Below, in pieces: positions 47,150 to 58,719 of a stretch of DNA of 64,000 nucleotides. Origin of the DNA: Rostratula benghalensis (taxonomy: Eukaryota; Chordata; Aves; Charadriiformes; Rostratulidae); the NCBI GenBank assembly GCA_013399305.1, contig VXAI01000135.1, positions 1,990,116-2,054,115 on the forward strand, given 5' to 3'. The position numbers and the translations under genes are program-made. The notes under the pieces were generated by a model. The model was not told the origin of the DNA and made no database searches. It saw only the letters and a program-made list of their open reading frames with translations. Each line of letters starts with the position of its first letter. The stretch's first letter is position 1.

Positions 47150-47941
47150 CTTTAAAGAAAAATGGGGCAAGAAGGATTCCATCACATCCACGCTGGGAAG
47201 CATTGCTTCTGCTCCATGAAACACAGATTTGCCCTAACACATCGGGACAGGGAATGGAAGTCACTTGCAAGCACCCAACAGCTCCTGGGCACAGGTCACC
47301 CCACCTGGCTTGCAGGACAACAGCAAGTTCAATTCAGCTCCTGTGGGCTAGACAGGCCAATAACACCTAAAATAGTAATATTCTAAGCCAAGAGAAGTGT
47401 TGCAGCACATCCACTCTCAGCTGTACTACCTCATTTGGGTGTTCTGTCACAGGATTATCTAGAAACCAAAACAAGTGTCTGAACGATATCAAAACTCCCA
47501 AAGCTGCTCAGACCTATAAAACTCAGTTAAAAATACTCCAAAGCAGGCTTTTACCGTAAAAAATCAGTCATTCCTGTTTCAGATGAGGCTAGAATAGCAC
47601 ACAGACATTCTCAAAGCATTTAGTTTGCTATTCTGGCTGGATCACAGAGAGTGAAACAACGGAATAAGCAATAAACTGTTCGGTTTTAAGTGCTGCAATG
47701 TGTTTGGTTCTTGTTTCAAATTTAGGCCTCAATCAATTTTTTTTGTTTCATTTCCTACTTTTCCTCATTTTAAGACCATAATTATGGGAAGCTATTGCTC
47801 CAATTTTTATAGTAACGGTTTCTGAATGAAATGGAGAAGGAATAAAAACTTTCTCTCTCCATCCAAATTACCAGAGCTTACAGAAACATTTGTTTTCAGG
47901 AGAACCTTAACCAGGGCTGTTCTTGGAGAAGGTTCACTCAC
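47150..47941 (-). other. MCF2L2 intron
   Basis: An intron of 792 bases, AT-rich in its middle, without a recognised repeat. Confidence 0.85.
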
Positions 47942-48133
47942 CTTATCCAACTGCTTGTGCAGCTCAAGAGACTTTCCCAAAATATCATACTTTTTCTTGG
48001 TCTCATTGGTGAAGTCATCACAAATCCGCCTGAGTTCAACACACTTTGGTCTGATGGAGTCAACTGCATAATGGTTGTTTTGGATGAGCTGTTCCCCGTG
48101 GAGAGCCAGAGACTGGGCCTTCTCCAAAGGCTC
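47942..48133 (-). CDS. MCF2L2: MCF2L2 exon (spectrin-like region)
   Basis: This 192-nt exon of 64 codons starts EPLEKAQSLALHGEQLIQNN and continues HYAVDSIRPKCVELRRICDD. The 'HYAVDSIRPKC-ELR' phrase is strongly conserved in MCF2/DBS proteins. Amphipathic helical composition agrees with a spectrin-type bundle. The acceptor is ACTTCACAG and the donor AAG|GTGAGTG. Confidence 0.97.
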
Positions 48134-48846
48134 CTGTGAAGTTCACGAGAAAAAGATCCATGTTAGACCTTAAAATGGTACACATCATAAAGACAAGCCA
48201 CCTCTGTAAGGCCTGGGGTAGCCTGGAGGTGAAGGTTTGGGATATTAATCCAGCTGACACATCTGTCTTTGTGAAGTCAGTTCTGACTGTGTTTCACAGT
48301 GACGACCAGCTTCGTTGTCAGTGAGCATCCTGAAACACAAGAGGCTCTGTCTAAACATCAGAAAACACTTCTGTCACTCTGAGGGTGACACAGAGGCTGT
48401 GGGGTCTCCATCCCTGAAGATGCTCTGAAGCCATCTGGGCAGCCTGGCTGAGGTTCACCTGGCTTACACCTTGCTGGTGTAAGTGTGCCTGCAAAGGAAA
48501 GGTGTTCACTGGAAGGCACAGGAACTGCCATGAGTCCGAAAGGAACGGTCTTAAAAGTTCTCTGGCCAAGGTAACCTGCTAAGCATTCTGAGCTTTTCAG
48601 ATTCCAGAGATGGACCTAACCTTCCCAGGTTTGAAGTACTCGTTCTGGAGCTGCATTCTAGCTTTCCAAGTAACCAACTGGAGCCACTGGGTCTGAACAA
48701 CCCTGATTTCTAGAAATCAGGATCTGAGTGTTGCAATGTGAAGTAATGACTCATGAGAAGAGAGTAAGTGTGACATAAGGTCAGTGACACAGCAGTGTCT
48801 AGAGGATGATGCCCACAGCAGCTCAAATACTCTATTGACAGCAAAC
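48134..48846 (-). other. MCF2L2 intron with a decayed CR1 fragment
   Basis: An intron of 713 bases. A weak CR1-like segment lies near 48345-48445; otherwise nothing is recognised. Confidence 0.8.
48345..48445 (+). mobile_element. CR1-like fragment, decayed
   Basis: CATCAGAAAACACTTCTGTC, CTCTGAGGGTGACACAGAGG and GGGGTCTCCATCCCTGAAGA follow the order of CR1 3' regions, but the tail is missing and substitutions are many. Antisense to the host gene. Confidence 0.6.
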
Positions 48847-48966
48847 CTGTCCTTTCTCTTCCAGACGTTTCTGCTCCTGAAGGAGGTGCTCCACTCGAGT
48901 CACGCTGTCTCCAATGTCAGCAAAACCTGCTTGTCCTTCCATGAGATTATCCAATGCCAGTTTGAC
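48847..48966 (-). CDS. MCF2L2: MCF2L2 exon (spectrin-like region)
   Basis: This 120-nt, 40-codon exon begins VKLALDNLMEGQAGFADIGD and continues SVTRVEHLLQEQKRLEEKGQ. It aligns with the family segment 'FTDIGNSLAHVEHLL' upstream of the conserved HYAVDSIRPKC exon. The acceptor is TTGTTTTTTAG and the donor CAG|GTTTGC, weaker than its neighbours. Confidence 0.95.
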
Positions 48967-49593
48967 CTAAAAAACAACAAAACCATAATTCAACCAAACA
49001 GATGAGAAAAAATTCCATCCCAAGCCCCATCACAGGATACTCATAAAATTATAAGAAACCTATGGCTTCTAAACGCTCGGCCTCTATCTCTTAGAGGAGT
49101 CTGCATCTCAAGTTCAGTCCTTAGCTCGTTCCAAAGTGGGAAAGCCAAGGAAGAAAGCTACAACCAACTGTTCTTCAAAGAGTTGCCCTGCTTCTCAGTG
49201 TTTATTAGGTGCATGCTGTTAGGAAGATTTGTAACTCCAGAGTTCATCTGACTCCAGAATCCACAGCACTCTGGGCTGACAGTTGGCCTTTCGGAACCGT
49301 GTCACACTGGCTCTGACACAATGGGCAACACCATCATAGAACCAGCAATATTTGGTGACATCACACATAAATGCAAAATAATTTATCACAAAGTTGGTGT
49401 TTCACCAACGGCATGGCACTTTCCTCACTGTGCCTTATTCCAGTGCTGCAAGATATCTGACAGCTGGCAAGAATTTGATTTTATAATAGCCCTTTCCTAT
49501 TTCATAAGGAAGAGCTGTCAGCATACTCTGAGTATGGGTAAAATTTGACCTTATTTACCAGAGAAGACTAAACAGAATGACCAAATGCAATAC
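48967..49593 (-). other. MCF2L2 intron
   Basis: An intron of 627 bases; no repeat or other gene recognised. Confidence 0.85.
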
Positions 49594-49708
49594 CTCTCTA
49601 AAATCATGCTCAAAGTGTCGCAGCTGCAGGCACTGTTCTAGTTTTAGGTGATGCTTGGTCCAAAATTGATCAAAAGCCTTTTCTGTTTCATCCAACTGAG
49701 CCAACAAC
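49594..49708 (-). CDS. MCF2L2: MCF2L2 exon (helical region)
   Basis: This 115-nt exon: one base completes an Arg codon, then 38 codons, LLAQLDETEKAFDQFWTKHH and LKLEQCLQLRHFEHDFRE. The 'LLAQLDETEKAFD-FW-KH--KLEQCLQLRHFE' block is one of the best-conserved parts of DBS-type proteins and gives a firm family assignment. The acceptor is TTTCTTAACAG and the donor GAG|GTATTG. Confidence 0.97.
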
Positions 49709-51262
49709 CTGTTAAGAAATGACAATGAAAAGCACGTGTTTCCTACAGTTCCCTTCTTTTAAGTGTCACTGATTGAAGAAGGGCAGAAAGCTGAGCAGGG
49801 AGATGGCAAGGAGCCTGCACCTGGGTACGAAGCCTGGGGGTTGACCGTCCCTTAAGCCCAAGGGAATGAAGTTTGCTGTGGGGCAGGCAGGAGTGTGACT
49901 GAGGAGTGACAACCACCCCGTGGTGGCTGCAGTCCTGCCTCCTGGCCTGCAGCAGGAACACAGAGCCATTCCACGTGCTGGCAGCCACAGACAGCCCTCT
50001 CTCCCCAGCTTCCAGCCACTTCTTCACAGATCCTTCACCCCGGGCTAACGCAGGCGAGTACAACACAATTCTTATCTTAAGGAATGTTTGAAGCACAACT
50101 CTGCAATGTGTTCTTTTTCTTCACCCATCAGAAACAGGCAAGGCCTGAACCATTCTTCCCCAGTCCATTACCAGCAATAGGTTAGAAGCTCATAAGGCAC
50201 CCATGGACACTGCTGCTCTTTGTGGAAGCGATGAAGCTTTCATTTGCACAGAACCCAGTATCAGCGTCTCATGTGATGTCTGACACCAGACCAGTGAGAC
50301 ACCCTGCAGTCTCCCAACGCTCTATTAATTATATTACAAAGTAGAACAGTTTAAACAAAACAAAACAAAAAAGAAAATAAATTATTCCCTGACAATCCTG
50401 TATTCAGTAGCTGGGGCCCCTTTGGGCAGGCAGGGGATGAGGCCTCATCATCTACAGCTCCAGTGAGGGCTGGAATCACCAAGTTTTGGGGGCAAGCACC
50501 AATAGCTCCCTCCTATTCCTCTCAGAAAGAGAGTTCTGTTTTCAATCTACCCTTGAAAAAGATGTTTCTAATCAAAGCTAGCTGCTGGATTCAAGATGAA
50601 CTCGCAAATTCCTTTGGGATGACTGTTTAAAGGATTTTAAAGTATTCAGTGGAAAATATCAGCTCAGCTTTACTTTTGGCAGCTTTGTTCCCTGTGAATG
50701 CAGATGCACTGAAACACCAGCAGGACATTTCTCTTTCCACCACGTCACGGGGCACAGCAGAAACTTCTACAGGGTGCCTAAAAGCTTTATGGCACCAACT
50801 AGCATTGCGGGAAGGAAAGGGGCTTCTCTCTTTCTGCAGCTGCAAAGGGGGACATTTCAGAGGATCATCTTCATCTGCCCCTCCTGCAGCACTTCCAGAG
50901 GCACACCCCAGCACGTATCTTCTCATCTCACCTGCATTCAGAAGCCACGATCTCTCCAGGCGTGAAAGCTTGGAGAACGGACACGCTATGGGGAAACTCA
51001 GTCCCACATTAAGTCTTCAGCCAGGTGGGTAGTGGGCCAACCAAAAATTACCAAGGAATTCAAGAGCTGTTTGAACTTGCCTTGACAGTTTTAATCAAGT
51101 ATCTTCCTCAAAGCTACTCCCTTCTCTGAGGTACCTCTCTAAGAAACCCTGAAGAGCTGAACCAGTGGGAATTTACAACCAGCTTATTTAAATCATTCTA
51201 ATTGCACTTGCAATTTTCAGAATAAATTAGCTACTTGCACAAGGTAATCCAGCTCCACCCAC
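49709..51262 (-). other. MCF2L2 intron
   Basis: An intron of 1,554 bases. Mirrored short open frames on both strands near 49750-50100 and 50630-51030 lack domains; no repeat recognised. Confidence 0.8.
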
Positions 51263-51387
51263 CTTTCTACTGTTGCCACGTTCTCCAGTTCATCTGGGCT
51301 GAGCTTGCAGTTGGCGCTGCGGGTGACTGGCTCCCTGATGCAGGTCAGCAGGGTGGCCCCCTGCTTCACCGCCAGCTTCAGCTCATC
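51263..51387 (-). CDS. MCF2L2: MCF2L2 exon (between CRAL-TRIO and spectrin-like parts)
   Basis: This 125-nt exon has 41 codons plus AG of a split Arg codon: DELKLAVKQGATLLTCIREP, VTRSANCKLSPDELENVATV, E. It matches the family pattern 'L-LALK-G--LL--IRE' followed by 'D-L-N-ATV-RLLAQL' into the next exon. The acceptor is GTTGCCCTCAG and the donor AAAG|GTGGGTGG. Confidence 0.94.
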
Positions 51388-52395
51388 CTGAGGGCAACAC
51401 ACCAACAGGAGGTACTTAGTAGAGTAGCACATCTCTTAGAGGGACACCACAGCAATGCTCAAGGAGGATCCTTCCACAGGAGTTACATACTTGGAACAAA
51501 ATCTAAACGCTTACTGAAGGTGATATGCTTTTCTAGAACCGCAGAGACTAAATCTGTTCACTTTGAAAACAGAGGTATGTCTGGGAAAAGGCACAGTACA
51601 GAACCCCTGAGCAGACTGCATTTCTGACCAGGCCACCTGCAGCATGATCAGTTCTACCACAAACTGAAGGTGTGCAGATCATTCTGTGAGCAGAGGGATG
51701 TGCTGAGAAGTCACACCTCTCAGTGGAATCTCCTCAAACAGCAGGGTGGCACTTTGAGCTGCAGTACCCAGCTCTCAAGGAGCCACCCACAGAAGAAAGT
51801 GCCTCCCCAGCACGAAAGATGCGCAAGGAAAAGGGGAATGAGGCTCAAACCTTAATGTGCCAGCTGAGGAGTCCCTGCAGCACTGCACACTTCTTGCATA
51901 AAACTTGATCTTGCACTAATGTAGCTCAAGCAGGACTTTGTGCTCTTGTGTTTAACCTCAGGTGCCCATCAATGCTGTGATGTTTTCTCCTGAGCATTAC
52001 TCTGCAGAGTAATGCCCCCACTTTGTTTTGACAAATTAAACAACAGCCATCAGCTACTTAGACCACCCTGTCTGTTCCTGGATTACCCTCACAGATGTTC
52101 TCCACATCTGCTCCAGTGGGAGTTCATCTCTTGTGATGAACTCTTCATCAGGAGCCCCTGATCTTCCAGCAGTACTCCATACCCTCTCCTACAGCAGAAG
52201 AGACATTTCCCTGGTTTTTGTTCCTGAAACTGTAAGAAGTCCTTTTTCATGGTTGAACCAAATCGAGCTCCTGAACCCAGGTTTCTCCCCTCTTCAGTAG
52301 TTCCCAGCCAACGGACTCCCAAGTGGTGCCAGAAGGTTTTGTGAACCCCAAAATCCCGTATTGTGCTGGTGGTGCTGTTGTGAGCCAACATTCAC
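51388..52395 (-). other. MCF2L2 intron
   Basis: An intron of 1,008 bases without a recognised element. Confidence 0.85.
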
Positions 52396-52545
52396 CTTCA
52401 GCTTGCCGTGGTGGTCTGTGTGTGCAGAGAGCAGCTCCTCCGTGCACTGCACATCATTGGGAAGCTCAGTCTCGGCGAGGTCTGTTCCAAAGCTCTGCAG
52501 CATCTGCGCCGTTGTTTTTACTGTCATTGCAAAGTTTTCAATAGC
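52396..52545 (-). CDS. MCF2L2: MCF2L2 exon (after CRAL-TRIO domain)
   Basis: This 150-nt, 50-codon in-phase exon starts AIENFAMTVKTTAQMLQSFG and continues TDLAETELPNDVQCTEELLS. The 'FA--VK-TAQMLQSFGT-LAETELPNDVQ' block is a family signature. It is the first helical segment after the lipid-binding domain. The acceptor is GCTTTTCCAG and the donor AAG|GTGAATG. Confidence 0.97.
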
Positions 52546-53969
52546 CTGGAAAAGCAAGAGCATAAAGTCACCGACTGGTTATTTGCCTTTAGCCCTTTAA
52601 CAACACTTGGTCCTCCAGACACACTGTGCTGCAAGCATTGCACGCCTCTAAAGCTGCCACGTTGACTTTTCTGGGCTGGAAATTAAATCCCGTGTCACAA
52701 GTGATCTTCTCGCAGGCCTACAAGTATTAGCATCTCCATGAACCAGCCTGGGGAAGTCCCAGAGCTCAACAGACAGAGCAAAACCACAGAGGACATCAGC
52801 TTCAAAGCCAGGACTGGAACTTCAGATCCTCTGCCCATGCTTGCTGGGAAGTTCTGCTGTGTTTAAAAGGTTAATTAAGGCTTTATTTATGTTGAGGAGA
52901 CTCTGAAAGTATATAATGCAGAACCTTTTTACATACACATTTCTACAGCCGTTGGTCACTCAGCATCAATCTCTCTTGCCCCTGACATCAGAAAATACAC
53001 ATCCTGGTCCTGCCTGTACCAGATGCAGCCCCCTCACTCCCTCCCAGCTGCTCACATTGCTGCACACATACAAGAACACAGTCAAACTGCACAAATTTAT
53101 CAGATTATTGCTCTTTCTATAGCATTTCTCTGCACCAGCACAAAACTTGTCAGAAACCTGTGGTTTTTCTCTACAAAGTGGAGGTGAGGGAGGCATAAAG
53201 ACAATGCTGGCTTCTACAAGTGGAATATATTGTTCAGATTTGTGAGGTGGGATTAAAACCTTTGTATCTAGTAGCAAGTAATGGCATGGGAAGTCTTTTT
53301 GCAATCATGCCCCGATTTCTTTAGGGATTGTATTGTCCTCTATAGCTCCTTATTCTTTACACCACCCGATGGTTTGAGACACTGAACAGCACTAGGGACA
53401 CTCCTGGACCCAGGCAGACACCACACAGTTGTATTTGTGAAGTCTGTCTGCCTTCCTGCAATTAACAACTGTCCTTTGGTTACTCAAAAGACAACCCAGC
53501 TGGAGTGCATGTTTACGTAGCACAGAAATGATAGGAAAATAAAATCTAGTGTCTTCAGTAGTTTTTGTCTCTTACAAACATGGACCTAATTCATCATTAA
53601 AGCAAGAATCTTGACCTTTGATTCAGTAAAATGATAAAACATAGGTTCCACTTCACCCGTGAGCTGAAGGCCTAGGAATCTCTTCATTTCTTCAGAAGCT
53701 ATGCATGTGCCAAAGGGCCTTGGTGAGTAAGAACACTATGACACTGTTAGGCCCTAGTCCAGGTCACAGCGAGACACAAATGCCTACTTCTACTGCAGAG
53801 GTCTGGGGAATTTACCTTCCTCTCCGTGAGTCAGGGACTTCCTCTTCCCACAGACCCCTAGCAGAACCCGCAGGATGCAGCTGAGGAATGACCAGCTGAT
53901 GGTTGCTCTCCATCCGTCACCTGGGCAGCTCTGGGTGTAGATGTGTGTAAGGAGAAGAGCAAGACTCAC
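52546..53969 (-). other. MCF2L2 intron
   Basis: An intron of 1,424 bases; no repeat or other gene recognised. Confidence 0.85.
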
Positions 53970-54086
53970 CGTGCGGTGGTGTATCCACTGGCTGTGCCCG
54001 TACTCCAGGGTTCCCCCCAGCTCCCGGGTCAGCTGGCTTTTGTCGATGTAGCCGTGCAGGTCAGAGACAGAATTCAACATGACGAT
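53970..54086 (-). CDS. MCF2L2: MCF2L2 exon (end of CRAL-TRIO/Sec14 domain)
   Basis: This 117-nt, 39-codon exon reads IVMLNSVSDLHGYIDKSQLT then RELGGTLEYGHSQWIHHRT. The DLH-YID-SQLT-ELGGTL-Y-H--W pattern closes the CRAL-TRIO domain of the DBS/MCF2 and Kalirin/Trio families, a lipid-binding module linked to membrane targeting and autoinhibition. The acceptor is GGCTGCTTGCAG and the donor ACG|GTGAG. Confidence 0.97.
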
Positions 54087-57000
54087 CTGCAAGCAGCCCA
54101 GGCACGAGAGACTGAGGGAAACAGCAAGCCCTTCCAGCCATCGCTCCCAAGATCTGGGTTTGCTTTAAACAGGTATGGCCGAACTGCCGTGTGTTCCACC
54201 ACAGCCACTAAGTTCCCATCACGTATTTGTTCGTGTGACAGCCACAGCTTTCCCCCACTGGGTTTTTGCCTTCTCAGCACATACACGGCCATTCTCAAAG
54301 TAACCAGACTCCGACCTCATCTGGCTCCTTGCTAGGCTGAGGGTGCCCTCACTTTGCCTATGCACCGAGAGCAAAAGTGTGGTATTTACAACGTTCACAC
54401 ATTACATGTTTTCTGTATTTCCCAGGGAACTGTTATTTACAGACAAACAGAGGAGTACCTTCACTGCTAAAGCCTCAGCAACAAAGCAGTCATCTCCTGA
54501 ACTGGTTAGCCTTGCTGATGCCTTGACTGCTCTGTAGCTATTCCCCAGCAGAGGGGTCACTGACAAGTTGGACATCTTTTGATACCCCAAACTTCCCTGG
54601 AACTACAGAGGAACCCTGCCATGCCTTTTTTTTCTTTTACTTTTAAATTTTTTTTAATGAAGAATGTTTGTTTTAACCTCATACACTCAGCATGAGCCAC
54701 AAAGCAAATCTATGAATATTGCCAGCTGTGGTGCTACCCACGAGTCTTCACCCTGCTGGTGACTCTGCAGGAGAAAGCCCAGGAGCCATCCAACCTCAGA
54801 GAGCATCAGCATCTCCTGTACATCCCACCAGGCTGAGGACAGCCACGTTGGGATGCTGGAGAAGAGGAGAGAGCAGCAGTTTAGAAGAAGAGGAGGGTCA
54901 GCACAGAACACAGAGCTGTGGTGGGGCCACTTCCCTGAAAAAAGTCAGTCTACAAAGGCCAAAGGAGTGCCTGCTCTGGACAGAGCCTTTTGTGGAGGAT
55001 GTGAAGGTGCTTGAATGCTCAGATGAACCCTGGTGTATCTCCAATATTTCTGTGTCCTGCTCCTGGATAATAACAATCAAATAACTCTCCCAATAGAGAT
55101 TTACCTCAGGTTTTATTAACCACGTTTTTATGTCAAAAAAGATGTATAAACCCTGTGTTTCCTTATGCCACCTTGTTTATTATTTCAGCCTCTATTTCCT
55201 GCTCCCGTCTGATCTTCTGGCTTCTACTCACTCTCGTGTTGATCTAACCCAGCAGATCCGTTTTACTGAACATATTTGCAGTCTGACACTCAGCTCAACT
55301 GTTAAGCAAACACTTCCTTAGCAAACATGCACCGTATCCCTGAGGCCCTTTGTCAGTGCTGATGTCCTGGCCCTGACTCACGTCTCGCTGTGACAGGCCC
55401 TGGCCCAGTCCCATTAACGTTGTTGTAGGGCCACACACACACTGACTGATCAACCTACAAACGATGTAAAGGGTGATGTCAGCGTTAAAGATGGGTGCTG
55501 AGACCCAATTCCTTGAGTGAGGGTATCCCCCACAGAACACAACTCTGCCCTGTTCTCACGTGTGGCTCGTAGGGTGCTGTTTCCAGCAGGGAGATGTTGC
55601 TCCCAGTAACCTGCCCATCCTGGAACTGGGCTACGCAGGGGCACGATCCCTTTAGGCTGGGCTGCACACACAGCTGAAAGGCCTCTCTGGAGAGCACAGC
55701 AGGACCCCAAGAACTGTGAGACCTTTAGCAGGACCCTGAGCACCTTACACCAGCGTCAGTCACACGTGCACAGCCTGTATGTCAATCTGACCAGTGTCTG
55801 CAGGGCAGGAGGCCAGCAGATCCAGCACCAAGCACACCATGCTCTCAGTTTTTGCAAGACTGCTCTTTCAGAGCTCTGTGGACAAACCCAAGATGGCTCA
55901 AAATCCGAGTGACCAAGATGACCCCAAAAAAGCCCCATGTTTTGCTTTCCCTGCCTGTAAGAAGGGTAAGTTGCTACTTAACACTGAATGCAATGCAAAC
56001 CCCTGCCTAGAATTGACATCTCTCCCAACTTTGATGGTTTCAAGTTGGGTTTGGAACGCAACACTGGCCTCAAATAAATTGCTAAAAGTATAGAAGATGC
56101 TGAATTGCTAGAAAATGCTAGTCCTTGAAGAAGTCATCTCTTCCTGGGCTGTAGTCACTGGTACAACAGTTGCTATGGTAACAGGTTGTTACTAAAGACA
56201 GGAACATCCATTTTTCAAGGTGAAATAAAATTAAAAGATTTTGTTTTGTAACCAGACATACACTTTTATATCAATTTTGCTTTTTAAAAGCCACCCTTGT
56301 TGAACTACAGTCGGTGTTATAATCTAATCCACAATAACCAAATTAATATTCATGGATCTTTGTCTGTGGGGACTGTAATAAATGGGCTGCAGTCTCTTAA
56401 ACACCTGAACTTCAGACTCCAGAACTGACAGAGCTGGAACTCGTTGGAGGGGAGCCGTGGGTATTTTGCAAAACCATATGAAATCATATGAAATCACTGC
56501 AGTAAAGTCACTGTGGAACACAGCATGTGTCTGCTCCAGGATGAAATACTATTAATAATCATCACTCCAGTTTGTTTATAAAACACTTTGAAACCACATG
56601 CAAACACAGAGCTAGGAGCAGCTCTTGTAAAATAATCTACTACTAAAACTCTTGTTTTAGTAGGGATTGATAACCTGCTCTGAATCTCGTGCTCATGAAC
56701 CCCCAGAACTCTAACCATTCTATCTATGACTCTATGGACATGCCAAGTGCATGTAAAAGGCAGTAAACCCCAAACTCTGAGGGTGTGGGGCTGACAGAAG
56801 GTGTTAGGAACAGGCAGTGCTATGTGAGGACTGAAGAGGGGCACTGTCAGATCGACAGCAGTGTCACAGATAGCATGTACAACAGTGCAGAATTCAGGCC
56901 TCGCCTTTCACTGCTCTGTAGTCCTAACTAATTCTGCTTGTCACTGGAGTGAGATCTACCTCTGCCTGCATGGGGAACAGCTCCACTCTGAGTTAAGAGG

Positions 57001-57248
57001 TGAGTACTTAAAAACCATGTCACGTGTTGTAGCTGCACTGACCTTCCACATGGGAACACCTCCATTACACGCTGTGAAGCATCCACTGGTGACCAGCTCT
57101 TTGGCACTACTATTATACACACCACACAAACCCAGCTCCAAGTCCCCAGTCCCCACTTGCAATCAAATTTCAGTTTCTGGGTTATGAGAAACTGCTGACA
57201 CACAGACATGGAGATAAACACATGGACCAGAAAAAAATGTATGCTTAC
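54087..57248 (-). other. MCF2L2 intron
   Basis: An intron of 3,162 bases. A stretch near 56695-56745 (ending CTAACCATTCTATCTATGAC) vaguely resembles a CR1 tail but is too short to call. Short open frames only. Confidence 0.8.
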
Positions 57249-57368
57249 CGGTACCTTCATTTTAAAGTCATCTCGGTAGAGCTTAATGCCAATGTCAGCG
57301 ATTGTCCTCTGGATAAAGCGGGAGGGACGCAGCACGAACACCAGCTGCAGGTTCCCTGGAAAGGCTCC
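57249..57368 (-). CDS. MCF2L2: MCF2L2 exon (CRAL-TRIO/Sec14 domain)
   Basis: This 120-nt, 40-codon in-phase exon reads GAFPGNLQLVFVLRPSRFIQ then RTIADIGIKLYRDDFKMKVP. The 'P-NLQLV-VLRP--F-QRT--DI' and 'RDDFKMKVP' patterns are typical of the DBS Sec14-like domain (beta strand, then helix). The acceptor is TTTCTTGCAG and the donor CCG|GTAAG. Confidence 0.97.
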
Positions 57369-58628
57369 CTGCAAGAAACAGAGATCCACTAGAAGACACA
57401 GCTCTGCCTTAAGGGAGGCCAAGGGAAATTTCAGCCAAGTCTTTCCTGGGGGGGGCCAGGCAGGTAGGACCTTACTGAACCCCGCTCCATCCAGCTCTAA
57501 TCCGGCTGGGCCGGCCAGCACGTGCCCATCGTCACAGTCTCCAAAGCCAACAGAGAGACCAGCCTGTGGGTGCTGCTGCATTGCTTTCTGACTGCCTTCA
57601 TTGCTTGTTTATATGCTCCTTTCTTACTGCTTGCTTTTACACTGCTTGGATTTAGTACAGACCTCTAAAGGTTCCGCTGTAGAGACCTCTTCCCCCAGAT
57701 TCGAACCACAAATGGGGGGGTTTGCCCATTCTTTAAGGCTGCAGCCACCAGAGGGCAAAACTGGCTACCTACAAAAAAAACCTGGCTGCCCACATTGGAC
57801 TTGGTGAGAAAAGCTGGTGGCAGAGATGAGTTCCCCAGGCTGACCTACCCTCTCGCTCTGGAAAGGGTTTTTAAGGGTTAAAAACCTCACATATTTCACC
57901 CTCCCCACAGGCACTCCACACATTCTTCTGCTGTGGCCCTGTCTGCAACACCTACATCTCTTGCACTCCTCTGAGATCATCAAGCACAAAAAAAGAACAG
58001 GTTCTAGAAGGGAGCACCTAAAAAGAACTGAAATGAAAAGCAATTCTGCCTGAATTCCTTGAAAGAACTTAAAAGTTGCCTTGGTCACCCCTCCATCCAG
58101 CACCTCTGTGGACAAGTGCGTGCTGCTCACACAGCACATGTCCCTGGTAACAGATGGACAACCCCAGCTGCTTTCATTACCACTAGAAATCAGTGCTTAG
58201 CTCTGACTTTGTACATGAGGGAAAAGCTGTTAAGAGCTTCTGCCAGAGATCACTTACTACCTCGCAAACATGAGTCCCCCAGGACGTGTTCCCTTCCTAA
58301 ACAGGCCACGGCACCGCTGCTCCGTGCACCAGAGGGTACCTCTGCTCTGCCCCTCTGGGAACCAGCCTCAAATTACTACATTTTATACTGCAGTCAACCC
58401 AGCACATAAGGAATTTGCCATCATTCAGCAGTAAACAAGGCTGCGGAATTTGTCACTGCAGCTTCCTCCCTCTCTTATTTAACACTCACGAGCTTCAGGG
58501 CAGGGGAGCATCTGCATCCACACCCAGAAAACAGGAGATAAAATAAGCACAAGAGACTGTATCCTGTGCCGAGGGCTCGGCAGACAATTTTAATTTCTAG
58601 AAGACAAATAACAAAAGCAAGCACTTAC
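57369..58628 (-). other. MCF2L2 intron
   Basis: An intron of 1,260 bases. A run of seven G at about 57712-57719 and a pyrimidine-rich stretch near 57600-57660 are the only compositional features. Confidence 0.8.
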
Positions 58629-58719
58629 TGCTATGCGTGTGAGGGATGCCTTGACTGCGCTCCATTTGTCCCGTCGTCTGTCTATGATGATGATGAACCC
58701 GATGCTGGCAGCCTCCAGA
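58629..58719 (-). CDS. MCF2L2: MCF2L2 exon (CRAL-TRIO/Sec14 domain)
   Basis: This 91-nt exon: one base completes Ser, then 30 codons, LEAASIGFIIIIDRRRDKWS and AVKASLTRIA. 'IGFI--IDRR-DKW--VKAS--RIA' is a core beta strand and following helix of the domain, highly conserved in MCF2-family proteins. The acceptor is GCTTTGCAG and the donor GCA|GTAAGTG. Confidence 0.97.

Noticed and set aside
56695..56745. Possible CR1 tail
   Set aside because: Only about 30 bases resemble the ATTCTATGA-type end and the CCCTTCCAAC block is missing; too little to call.
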